From assembly GCA_947371275.1 (NCBI GenBank), contig CANBOV010000025.1, positions 1 through 35,875 on the forward strand: a stretch of 35,875 nucleotides of DNA. The letters are read 5' to 3'. Numbering within the stretch: position 1 is the first letter of the stretch; every line of letters begins with the position of its first letter. This DNA is from Flavobacteriaceae bacterium. GTDB taxonomy: Bacteria; Bacteroidota; Bacteroidia; Flavobacteriales; Flavobacteriaceae. The notes beneath the pieces were generated by a model, which did no database searches, was not told the DNA's origin, and was given only the letters and a program-made list of their open reading frames with translations. Positions 27,114-35,055 of this stretch are shown in pieces. Position numbers and translations under genes: made by a program.

Positions 27114-27196
27114 TAAATTCGCCTATCCTTAAAAAAACAAAACTGTTGATTTATTTAGTATTACAACATATTTATAAAAATAGATTTTTATTTGAT

Positions 27197-27204
27197 TAGT
27201 TTTG
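27197..27204 (+). promoter_or_regulatory. Candidate promoter -7 element (TAGTTTTG) for the CpsB-type phosphatase gene
   Basis: TAGTTTTG matches TAnnTTTG exactly and faces the phosphatase gene. No TTG lies at the expected -33 distance. The element overlaps the TTG codon at 27202-27204, so if it is real that codon cannot be translated and the next TTG at 27223 is the likely start. Confidence 0.4.
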
Positions 27205-27222
27205 TATTCTAAAATTAATACA

Positions 27223-27960
27223 TTGATACATTTCTTTAAACCAAAACCTTTTTTAATTGATTTCATCCCTGATGAATATATAGATATTCATTCCCATTTA
27301 TTACCAGGTATTGATGACGGTTCACCTGATTTAAATACTACTGAAAAATTAATTACTGGTATGGAAAATATTGGATTCACAAAGTTTATCACAACTCCTC
27401 ATATCATAAGTGATGTATGGAACAATACTCGAAAAAGCATACAAGAGACAGAAAAAAAGACTATAGCCAATTTAAAAAAATTAAATTTAGAAACTCGAAT
27501 TAAGGCAGCTGCGGAATACATGATTGATTCTCAATTTAGAGATCTATTTACTAATGAACCGCTATTAACATTAAGGGACAATTATGTATTAATAGAAATA
27601 TCTTATCTAAGTCCTCCAATTCAATTATATGAGACTTTATTTGAATTGCAAACATGTGGCTACAAACCTGTTTTAGCACATCCTGAACGTTATAATTTCT
27701 ACCATCGCAATTTAAATGAATACACAAAATTAAAAAATGCTGGTTGTTCTTTCCAACTTAACATGTTATCTACAACTGGATATTATGGCCCTAATGTAGC
27801 TAAAGCTGCAGATTTTCTATTAGGTAATAGAATGATTGATTTTATAGGCTCAGATGTACATCACAACCGTCATTTGGATTATATAAGAAAAAAAGTTGTT
27901 TTAAAAAATCATCAATTTTTACCTGATGTCTTTGAAAACAACTCTTTTTTTGATTTTTAA
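27223..27960 (+). CDS. CpsB/CapC-family PHP-domain tyrosine phosphatase
   Basis: The roughly 245-residue metal-dependent phosphatase has the PHP-domain ligands: YIDIHSHLLPGIDDGS (His-x-His), FITTPHIISDVW, AAAEYMID, VLAHPERYNFYHR and FIGSDVHHNRHL. CpsB-type enzymes dephosphorylate the tyrosine kinase that controls polysaccharide length, and that kinase gene lies tail to tail with this one (stop codons overlapping at 27957-27960). No in-frame ATG exists near the start. TTG at 27223 gives MIHFFKPKPFLIDF, like the usual N-terminus of this family. A second TTG at 27202 would add seven residues but lies inside the promoter-like element. It is the only plus-strand gene within the cluster. Confidence 0.92.
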   Translation: MIHFFKPKPFLIDFIPDEYIDIHSHLLPGIDDGSPDLNTTEKLITGMENIGFTKFITTPHIISDVWNNTRKSIQETEKKTIANLKKLNLETRIKAAAEYMIDSQFRDLFTNEPLLTLRDNYVLIEISYLSPPIQLYETLFELQTCGYKPVLAHPERYNFYHRNLNEYTKLKNAGCSFQLNMLSTTGYYGPNVAKAADFLLGNRMIDFIGSDVHHNRHLDYIRKKVVLKNHQFLPDVFENNSFFDF

Positions 27961-30383
27961 TCTTCTTTTTTCTTTTTGAAAATAGACTTAATTCTTCTTG
28001 CTAATGACTTTTTATTGGATGGATCCGCACCATACCCATACCCATAACCATAAGCATAATTATATTTATACTTATAGCTATAACCATATTTGTAACCATA
28101 ACCATAATTCAACCCAACATTATTGATTACATATGTCATATTTTTCAATTTTTCTCTATTACTTAAATTTACAGAGAATGGAATTAATTTTTTTGGTGTA
28201 AAATCAGCTCTAACCACATACAAAGTAGCATCAACGTACTGAGATATCAAAAGTGTATCCGTAACTAATAATGTTGGCGCACTATCTATTATAATTATAT
28301 CATATTCCTTTTTTGCTTCATTAATCAATGATTCTTTACGTCCGTTTGACAATAGTTCTGCAGGATTAGGAGGAATTCTTCCTGATAATATGATATCTAA
28401 ATTGGGATTATCTAACTGCTTCTTATTAATTATCGAGTGCCAATCAACTGAAGGATCATGTAAATAATCCTGAAGTCCTACTTCACTTTTACTAGTACTT
28501 AAATAACGATGTAATTGTGGATTTCTTAAATCTGCACCAATTAACAATACCTTTTTGTTCATAATAGCAAAAGAAATAGACAAATTAATTGCTGTAAATG
28601 TTTTTCCTTCTCCTTTTATTGTAGATGCAACTAAGATGGTCTGCCCCAATTTATCCATTTTTACTGGCAAGATATAGGATAAGTTAGTCCTTAAAATCCT
28701 AAATGATTCTCCAAGAATTGATCTATCATTAAATGTTGTAAGCTTTTCAATATTATCTATATGTGGAATCTCTGACAGTATTACTTTTCCTTTCGCAAAT
28801 TTAGATACATCTTCAATATTATGAACTTTATCATCTAATAAAAAACTAATATATATAATTAAAAATGGCAATAATAAGCCAACTATAATAGATGAAATTA
28901 TAAATGTAGCTCGTTTCGGTGAAGACGGGACTGAATTCGTCAAAGCATAATCTATAATTTTAATAGAAGAAGATGTTATTGCTAGATTAACCGCCGCTTC
29001 TTCTCTTTTTTGTAAAAGCAATATATATAGAGCTTCTTTAATATTTTTATTTCTATCAATACCATTTAGAACTTTTTCATCAAATGGAATATGGCTAAAC
29101 TTATTAAATGTAGCTTGTTTAACTACATTGTTTTTTGCAAGAGAAATTTCTAATTCCTGTTGATAATCTTTAATAGTTTTTAAAATGTTATTCTTTAAAT
29201 CAGCTAATCTATCATTTAACATAACGACATTTGGATTCTTGTTGCCTGCGCTTACTAAAAGTCGATCTCGTTGCAGTATTAACAAATTGAAATTAGTTAT
29301 CAACCCATTGATATCTGAATTTTCTATTCCCATATCAGCAGGTAATAATGTTAAGTTAACATTAGATTTCAAGGATTTTTCTAAATACCTTGACAATGCA
29401 ATTTGTGTTTCTGTATGAAAAACATCGGTCTTAGCCGTAGCTTTACTTTCAGTAGCTGCAGATGCATCAACATCTAAGAAAGTTAATTCATTATTACTCT
29501 TATATTTTGCTTTTCGAGTTTCTATTGAATCTAATTCAGTTTCAAGTGATTTAAAGCGATCGTTAACGAACTCAATAGTACGCTTATAGATCAATCTTCG
29601 ATCTCTTAATCCATCTCCATCAAATTGTTTAATTACTTCATTTAATATTGCTTCAGATTTATCTTTATTAGAGCCTGTAATTGAAATGCTTAAAATATCT
29701 GAATTTTCATTTTTATTTGCAATTTTAACTGCACTGGAGAGACCTATAACTGTCGATTGAAATGATCCCTTTCGTATTAAATATTTAATACCTTTTATTT
29801 TACTCAGGTCTGTACCGACTTGCAACGATAACATAAAAGGAATTCCATTAATAACTTGTCGCGAATTATATGGAATTAAAACATTTTTATCAGCTCCATT
29901 AACTTCTACGATTTTGTAACCGCCTTTCTCAAGTTCGACTTCAAAGCTTAAAGTCTTGTCATCAATCTCTATAGATGTTCCCAACCATTCGATATTAAAA
30001 GGTATATTTTTCCATAATTCCAAATTATTGAAGTAATTAACCTTGTAATATTGTGTATTTAAGTTTAAGCTCTTGACTACTTGTTCAAGCAACCTATAAG
30101 ACTTTAACACTTCTATTTGATTATCGAGATTTACTTTTGGTCTTCCAAACAAAGTAATGCCAGAACTAGGCAGTGCAAAACTATTTTGAGAATCGTCAAT
30201 TATTTTAACATTTGTTTGAGATTCATAAATAGGAATGGTATGATTCAAATAGTATTTAACCGCCAGGAAACACACTACTACTGAAATTAAAAAATAATAC
30301 CAATATCTAAAGTATTTAAAAATTTCTTCAATTATACTAAAATTACTTCCTCTATCAATTGAATCCTCTTGAATATTTTCCAT
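27957..30383 (-). CDS. wzc: Wzc-type polysaccharide co-polymerase and BY-kinase with Tyr-rich tail
   Basis: The 808-residue inner-membrane protein has a first membrane helix near residues 27-46, a Wzz-type periplasmic domain with coiled-coil stretches (about 260-470), and a proline-containing second helix (SVPSSPKRATF then ISSIIVGLLLPFLIIYIS, about 485-515). The cytoplasmic kinase follows: Walker A ASTIKGEGKTFTAINL (near 590), Walker A' VLLIGADLRNP (near 615) and Walker B IIIIDSAPTLL (near 695). The C-terminal tail (about 757-790) is very rich in Tyr, Gly and Lys, with about 17 tyrosines as likely autophosphorylation sites, followed by a basic end. It would set chain length and gate export with the Wza-type partner. 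The wza gene ends four bases upstream of its ATG. Confidence 0.93.
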   Translation of the reverse strand: MENIQEDSIDRGSNFSIIEEIFKYFRYWYYFLISVVVCFLAVKYYLNHTIPIYESQTNVKIIDDSQNSFALPSSGITLFGRPKVNLDNQIEVLKSYRLLEQVVKSLNLNTQYYKVNYFNNLELWKNIPFNIEWLGTSIEIDDKTLSFEVELEKGGYKIVEVNGADKNVLIPYNSRQVINGIPFMLSLQVGTDLSKIKGIKYLIRKGSFQSTVIGLSSAVKIANKNENSDILSISITGSNKDKSEAILNEVIKQFDGDGLRDRRLIYKRTIEFVNDRFKSLETELDSIETRKAKYKSNNELTFLDVDASAATESKATAKTDVFHTETQIALSRYLEKSLKSNVNLTLLPADMGIENSDINGLITNFNLLILQRDRLLVSAGNKNPNVVMLNDRLADLKNNILKTIKDYQQELEISLAKNNVVKQATFNKFSHIPFDEKVLNGIDRNKNIKEALYILLLQKREEAAVNLAITSSSIKIIDYALTNSVPSSPKRATFIISSIIVGLLLPFLIIYISFLLDDKVHNIEDVSKFAKGKVILSEIPHIDNIEKLTTFNDRSILGESFRILRTNLSYILPVKMDKLGQTILVASTIKGEGKTFTAINLSISFAIMNKKVLLIGADLRNPQLHRYLSTSKSEVGLQDYLHDPSVDWHSIINKKQLDNPNLDIILSGRIPPNPAELLSNGRKESLINEAKKEYDIIIIDSAPTLLVTDTLLISQYVDATLYVVRADFTPKKLIPFSVNLSNREKLKNMTYVINNVGLNYGYGYKYGYSYKYKYNYAYGYGYGYGADPSNKKSLARRIKSIFKKKKED

Positions 30384-30386
30384 GTT

Positions 30387-31148
30387 CTATTTTTTTAATA
30401 ACAATACTACTGTAATTCCAAAAGATAATACACCTAAAATATTTACCGCACTTGTTATATATCCCGACTGTAATACTTTTGGTCCATTTGGATTTACTAT
30501 AATAATATCATTCTGTTTGACATAGTAGTATGGACTATCAAACCATTTTGAAGATGTTAAATCCAAATGAACATAAGTTCTAGTACCATTAATTTCTCTA
30601 ATTAATAATACATCTTTTCTAATCCCATTAATTGTTAAATCACCGGCAAAACCAATTGCTTGATTAAGTGAGATATTTTGTTCTTCAAAACTGTATGTTC
30701 CCGGTATTTTCACCTCTCCTATTACAGTAACTTTACTATTAATTACCCTTACGCTTACAGTAGGATCTCTGATGTATCCTTTTTCCTTTAGCAAATTTGC
30801 AATCAAAATTTGAACTTCCTCTGTCGTTTTGCCAGCAACATTAATTTCACCTAAGACAGGAAAAGTTATTGAGCCTTTTTGAGACACTAAATATCCCTGA
30901 ATCTTATACGTTTCAATATTAACATTTCCTAATGCACTAACTTGTATATTAAATGGATCAGCAGATTCTTGAACCAAAGCAGTTACTTTAATAAATAATA
31001 TATCATTTACTTGAAGTTTCGTAGGCAAATAATTTATATTTTCCTGAGAGTCAGTTTTAATATCTTGATAATATAAAATATTTTTTTTACTAGCGCAGGA
31101 CAGGATAAAAAGTGAAGCTATTGCTAAGAAAAATAACTTTTTAATCAT
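30387..31148 (-). CDS. wza: Wza-type outer-membrane polysaccharide export lipoprotein
   Basis: The 253-residue protein begins with a lipoprotein signal (MIKKLFFLAIASLFILSC, lipidated Cys18). A polysaccharide export domain follows (LQVNDILFIKVTALVQES near residue 45, YLVSQKGSITFPVLGEINVA near 104). A SLBB-like region has KVTVIGEVKIPGTYSFEEQN near 155 and IGFAGDLTINGIRKDVLLIR. The end is a hydrophobic helix (INILGVLSFGITVVLLLKK type, about 232-253), common in Bacteroidota homologues. It would form the periplasm-spanning and outer-membrane export channel with the Wzc-type kinase, whose gene starts three bases after its stop. The 136-base space before it holds a promoter-like element and an inverted repeat. 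Confidence 0.93.
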   Translation of the reverse strand: MIKKLFFLAIASLFILSCASKKNILYYQDIKTDSQENINYLPTKLQVNDILFIKVTALVQESADPFNIQVSALGNVNIETYKIQGYLVSQKGSITFPVLGEINVAGKTTEEVQILIANLLKEKGYIRDPTVSVRVINSKVTVIGEVKIPGTYSFEEQNISLNQAIGFAGDLTINGIRKDVLLIREINGTRTYVHLDLTSSKWFDSPYYYVKQNDIIIVNPNGPKVLQSGYITSAVNILGVLSFGITVVLLLKK

Positions 31149-31167
31149 AATACATAAGATTTAATTA

Positions 31168-31185
31168 TTGCTTTTAAAAAAGCAA
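31168..31185. repeat. Inverted repeat in the wza leader
   Basis: TTGCTTTT and AAAAGCAA flank two A residues. The arms are exact reverse complements of eight bases. The repeat lies 20-37 bases before the wza ATG, so it could fold in the leader RNA near the translation start. The loop would need to open to four bases or more. Function unknown. Confidence 0.35.
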
Positions 31186-31206
31186 AGTGATAAATTAATA
31201 TTCCGG

Positions 31207-31214
31207 CAAATCTA
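31207..31214 (-). promoter_or_regulatory. Possible -7 element (TAGATTTG) upstream of wza
   Basis: The minus strand reads TAGATTTG, matching TAnnTTTG, 58 bases before the wza ATG in a 136-base intergenic space. No TTG is at the expected -33 distance (the nearest is 12 bases away), so support is partial. Confidence 0.35.
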
Positions 31215-31284
31215 CAATTAGATTTTCAAATTGAGAAGTGAATCCTTTAAATAATTAAGATCTTAAAAAAAGTAAAAACCTTTT

Positions 31285-33258
31285 TTAAATCCCATCTAAT
31301 TCTTGGAAGATCGAGTTTAAACTCTTGTACTCGGGAACAATTTTTTTCATTTTAGAAACAATTGCATTATTTGATTTTTGCTTTGCTGTTTCAATTAAAA
31401 GCAGAACTGACTCATTAATCTCGTCATATTTTATGATTTGTTCTTGAGCTATCATTATTTTTTCATTGTGGGTAGGCAGGTTTTTAGAAAAATCATTTAA
31501 TAATTCTTCATATAATTTTTCTCCAGGACGTAATCCAATAATTTTTATCTCAATATCTTTATCAGGAATGAAACCAGCCAATCTAATCATTTTTCTTGCC
31601 AAGTCTATAATCCTAACAGGAGCACCCATATCAAAAATAAAAATCTCCCCTCCACTTCCCATAGCTCCTGCTTCTAAGACAAGTTGACAAGCTTCTGGTA
31701 TAGTCATGAAATATCGAATAATATCCGGATGAGTTATCGTTATTGGACCACCTTCTTGAATTTGTTTAGTAAATAAAGGAACTACTGAACCATTAGAGCC
31801 CAATACATTGCCGAACCGTGTTGTTATGTATTTTGTAGATTTATTACTTTCTGTATTAGACTTTATTTTACTATTTAAAGATTGAACATATTTTTCAGCT
31901 ATTCGCTTACTTGCCCCCATTACATTGCTAGGGTTTACAGCTTTATCAGTTGATACCATAACAAATCGTTCAACTTCATATTCAAAAGCTAAATCAGCTA
32001 TGTTTTTTGTGCCTAATACATTAGTGAAAATTGCTTGAGCTGGATTTTCCTCCATTAGAGGAACATGTTTATACGCAGCTGCATGATATACAACCTCTGG
32101 TTTATATTTAATAAATACCTTTTCAATTGTTTCTTTTTCTCTGATATCAGAAATAACATTAATAATACTAACCTTTCCGTTACTATTTCTTATTTGCAAA
32201 CTCAATTCATGTAATGGAGATTCAGCTTGATCTAAAACAATTATTTTCTTTGGCTCAAAACTTAAAATTTGCCGAACGATTTCACTTCCAATAGAACCGG
32301 CTGCACCAGTCACCATTACTTTTTTCCCTTTTAGTTGATTTGAAATCGATTTATTATCTAAAACTATTGGTTTTCTTTCTAACAAGTCTTGAATTTCAAA
32401 CGCTTTTATGCTTTTAGTAATTTCTTTTTGCCCTTCTAAATCAACAACTAATGGTATAGTATACACTTTAAAATCAGATTCCAAACAATCCTCAACTATT
32501 TGAGAACGTTCTTTTTTGGATAAATTTTTATCCACAATAATAAGAGCATTAGCTTTTGTTTCCTTTAATAAAGAAGCCGCACTATTTTTCATAAATAAAA
32601 TAGGTGCATCTAAAATTCTCTTTGTAGTATTTTGATTTGATTTTTCAATAAACCCTACTAATTTAAAACGCTTAGGAATTTCTGTTTTCAGTGCATTAGC
32701 TAATGCAATAGCATTATCATTAGTGCCAAATATCAATGCCTTTGTTAAATTGGAATTATTACTTGCATTAAAGTATCTTTCATATGTTTGCTTGACGATA
32801 ACTCTATATAAAAATAAAAAGGAAAATGATAAAAAACCATTAATAACTAATCCTGTATTGAGAAATAGTTTTCTATTATGAAAGATGAAAAAATAATAAT
32901 TAATAGCTAATAAAATGGTAAATGAAAAAAACTGAGCAAAAAAAAGTTTTAATGCATCAACGTAGGAAGAATGTCTTATGATTCCAGAATATGTTCGATA
33001 AAGCCAAAAGAAAAAGACATTTACACAAAAATACAATGATAAAGAAATAAATAATAGTTCATTCTTTATATAATGCAAACGCAAGCCACTAAAAAATAAA
33101 AAAGTTATTAAAGAAGCCATAAAAAGTAACAAGACATCAAACATAAGAACTAACCATCTAGGTAAATAACCTAAATTTTCTAATCTAAAATCGATATTGA
33201 TTTTAGACCAAAAGTCCTTTAAATCTTTCAATAAACTTGATTTTGTAGTTTCTTTCAA
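31285..33258 (-). CDS. pglF: UDP-GlcNAc 4,6-dehydratase, membrane-bound PglF/CapD/WbpM type
   Basis: The 657-residue enzyme has four N-terminal membrane helices (about 36-58, 66-88, 104-126, 132-155), a first Rossmann-like domain (about 170-290) and the catalytic SDR domain. The last has the NAD loop TGAAGSIGSEI (Gly318, Gly321, Gly324), the Ser-Thr-Asp-Lys site in MVSTDKAVNP (436-439) and NVMGASKR, in which Met447 stands where classical SDRs have Tyr. This is the PglF/FlaA1 signature. It makes UDP-2-acetamido-4-keto-2,4,6-trideoxyhexose for PglE. The start is TTG (33256-33258). A stop lies a few codons upstream, there is no in-frame ATG in between, and the next internal Met (about 39) would cut into the first helix. 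It lies 50 bases after pglE. Confidence 0.92.
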   Translation of the reverse strand: MKETTKSSLLKDLKDFWSKINIDFRLENLGYLPRWLVLMFDVLLLFMASLITFLFFSGLRLHYIKNELLFISLSLYFCVNVFFFWLYRTYSGIIRHSSYVDALKLFFAQFFSFTILLAINYYFFIFHNRKLFLNTGLVINGFLSFSFLFLYRVIVKQTYERYFNASNNSNLTKALIFGTNDNAIALANALKTEIPKRFKLVGFIEKSNQNTTKRILDAPILFMKNSAASLLKETKANALIIVDKNLSKKERSQIVEDCLESDFKVYTIPLVVDLEGQKEITKSIKAFEIQDLLERKPIVLDNKSISNQLKGKKVMVTGAAGSIGSEIVRQILSFEPKKIIVLDQAESPLHELSLQIRNSNGKVSIINVISDIREKETIEKVFIKYKPEVVYHAAAYKHVPLMEENPAQAIFTNVLGTKNIADLAFEYEVERFVMVSTDKAVNPSNVMGASKRIAEKYVQSLNSKIKSNTESNKSTKYITTRFGNVLGSNGSVVPLFTKQIQEGGPITITHPDIIRYFMTIPEACQLVLEAGAMGSGGEIFIFDMGAPVRIIDLARKMIRLAGFIPDKDIEIKIIGLRPGEKLYEELLNDFSKNLPTHNEKIMIAQEQIIKYDEINESVLLLIETAKQKSNNAIVSKMKKIVPEYKSLNSIFQELDGI

Positions 33259-33308
33259 TGGAATTGTTAAATATTAATTTAGTTGTAAAAATAGTAAAAA
33301 TGTGTACT

Positions 33309-34442
33309 TTAAAACAAAGTCTTAATCACTTTCGTTATTCTTTCTCTATCGTTGTCAGTTAAATTGGAACTTGAAGGCAAACACAACCCATTATTAAATA
33401 AATTTTCTGATATTTTGTTTCCGAAATAAGCATAATTACGAAATACAGGTTGTAAATGCATTGGCTTCCACAAAGGTCGAGATTCAATGTTACCTTTTTC
33501 TAAAGCTAACCTTAAATCTTCGCTTTTAATATTTGTTTTTGATGAATCAAATAATATACAAGAAAGCCAATGATTAGAATAGTAATCCGAATTCGGTTCT
33601 GTAAAAACAGTAATTGCATCAATTTCTAAAAATAAATTCAAATAAAACTGATGCATTTCTCTTCGTTTTTTTAAATGATCATCTAGTACTTCCATTTGAC
33701 CTCTTCCAATACCTGCACAAATATTACTCATCCTGTAATTGTAACCAATTTCACTATGCTGATAATGTGGTGCATTATCTCTTGCTTGTGTTGAAAGGAA
33801 AACAGCTTTGTTTTTTATCTCTATTGTTTTAGTTATCAAGGCTCCACCTCCTGAAGTGGTTATAATTTTATTTCCGTTAAAAGATAAAATGCCAATATCT
33901 CCGAATGTTCCACATTTTTTCCCTTTATAAGTACTACCCAATGCCTCTGCACTATCTTCTATTATTGGTATTTCGTATTTATCTGCTACATTTCTAATTT
34001 CATCAATTTTACCTGGCATTCCATACAAATGCACCATCACAATTGCCTTTGGCTTTTTACTTCTCTTAATTCCATCCAAAATAGCTTCTTCTAATGCAAT
34101 TGGACAAAGATTCATCGTTTCATTTTCACTATCCACAAAAACTGGCTTAGCACCCAGATATACTATAGGATTAGCTGAAGCAGAAAATGTCATACTTTGA
34201 CAAATTACTTCATCTTCTGATGTTACTTGGAGTATAATTAAAGCCAAATGTAATGCTGCCGTTCCAGAACTTAGTGCAGCCGCAAAAACATTTTCTCCCA
34301 AATAATCTTCTAAATCTTTCTCAAATCCGTTTACATTAGGCCCCAAAGGCGCTACCCAATTCGTATCAAAAGCATCTTGAACAAATTTTTGTTCACTCCC
34401 TCCCATGTGCGGAGAAGAAAGCCAAATTTTAGAATTATTCAT
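33309..34442 (-). CDS. pglE: PglE-type UDP-sugar 4-aminotransferase (DegT/DnrJ/EryC1 family)
   Basis: The 377-residue PLP enzyme would aminate the 4-keto sugar made by the PglF homologue, giving UDP-4-amino-2-acetamido-2,4,6-trideoxyglucose. It begins KIWLSSPHMGGSEQKFVQDA and DTNWVAPLGPNVNGFEKDL, the typical opening of PglE-like enzymes. It has ALSSGTAALHLAL for phosphate binding, IPIIEDSAEALG with Asp163 facing the PLP ring, and LSFNGNKIITTSGGGALI with the Schiff-base Lys192. ENLFNNGLCLPSSSNLTDND near the end is also usual. It overlaps the acetyltransferase gene by eight bases (34435-34442). Neighbouring pglF, pglD and pglC homologues give strong support for the bacillosamine assignment. Confidence 0.92.
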   Translation of the reverse strand: MNNSKIWLSSPHMGGSEQKFVQDAFDTNWVAPLGPNVNGFEKDLEDYLGENVFAAALSSGTAALHLALIILQVTSEDEVICQSMTFSASANPIVYLGAKPVFVDSENETMNLCPIALEEAILDGIKRSKKPKAIVMVHLYGMPGKIDEIRNVADKYEIPIIEDSAEALGSTYKGKKCGTFGDIGILSFNGNKIITTSGGGALITKTIEIKNKAVFLSTQARDNAPHYQHSEIGYNYRMSNICAGIGRGQMEVLDDHLKKRREMHQFYLNLFLEIDAITVFTEPNSDYYSNHWLSCILFDSSKTNIKSEDLRLALEKGNIESRPLWKPMHLQPVFRNYAYFGNKISENLFNNGLCLPSSSNLTDNDRERITKVIKTLF

Positions 34443-35055
34443 TTTCTTGTTTATTTTTTATTATTCTACCTGGATTTCCTACTATTGTCACAAAATCGGG
34501 TACATCTTTTAATATTACTGTTCCAGCACCTATGGTAACCCAATTACCTACCGAAACGCCTTGAATGATAGTTGCGCCAATACCTACATGGCTTCCTTCT
34601 CCAATAGTTACTCCACCTGCTAATGAGGCATTAGGCGAAATATGCACAAAATCTCCTATAACACAGTCGTGTTCAATTACTGCATTTGTATTAATAATAC
34701 AATGTTTACCTATTTTAACATCTGGATTAACTATCGCACCAGCCATAATTACGGTGCCTACATCTAATGTTGAATAATTTGAAATTAGTGCATTTTTATG
34801 AACAGCTGAGGTAAAATTTAAATTAAGTTTAGTGGATAACATTTTTCTAACTTTATTGTTACCTATTGAAATTATCCACTTAGAATTATCATCAAAATCG
34901 GCATTAGTGTTTTTATAAACTTTGATTCCTAAAACAGTATTAAGCTTAGGGTTATCATCAATTATTTTATCAATTATAAAATTATTTGACAATACTATAT
35001 CTGCTATAACTTTACTATGTCCGCTTGCTCCGTATAAATTAACTTTATTTTCCAT
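34435..35055 (-). CDS. pglD: PglD-type UDP-4-amino-sugar N-acetyltransferase
   Basis: The 206-residue protein has an N-terminal nucleotide-sugar domain (VNLYGASGHSKVIADIVL) and a C-terminal left-handed beta-helix built of hexapeptide repeats (from about residue 97, for example NPDVKIGKHC and ASLAGGVTIGEGSHVGIG). His129 in NAVIEHDCVIGD matches the catalytic His of PglD. It would acetylate the 4-amine with acetyl-CoA to give UDP-N,N'-diacetylbacillosamine. It overlaps the pglC-type gene by 11 bases and the pglE-type gene by eight. A longer acyl group is possible, because related flavobacterial O-antigens carry bulkier 4-N-acyl groups. The sequence does not settle that. Confidence 0.9.
   Translation of the reverse strand: MENKVNLYGASGHSKVIADIVLSNNFIIDKIIDDNPKLNTVLGIKVYKNTNADFDDNSKWIISIGNNKVRKMLSTKLNLNFTSAVHKNALISNYSTLDVGTVIMAGAIVNPDVKIGKHCIINTNAVIEHDCVIGDFVHISPNASLAGGVTIGEGSHVGIGATIIQGVSVGNWVTIGAGTVILKDVPDFVTIVGNPGRIIKNKQENE

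Noticed and set aside
28010..28112. Possible tandem-repeat or CRISPR-like array
   Set aside because: The periodic sequence is coding low complexity in the Tyr-rich tail of the kinase, without spacer and repeat structure.
31466..31687. Plus-strand open frame opposite pglF, and similar frames opposite other genes
   Set aside because: All lie within strongly supported minus-strand genes and show no domain signal or start context of their own.
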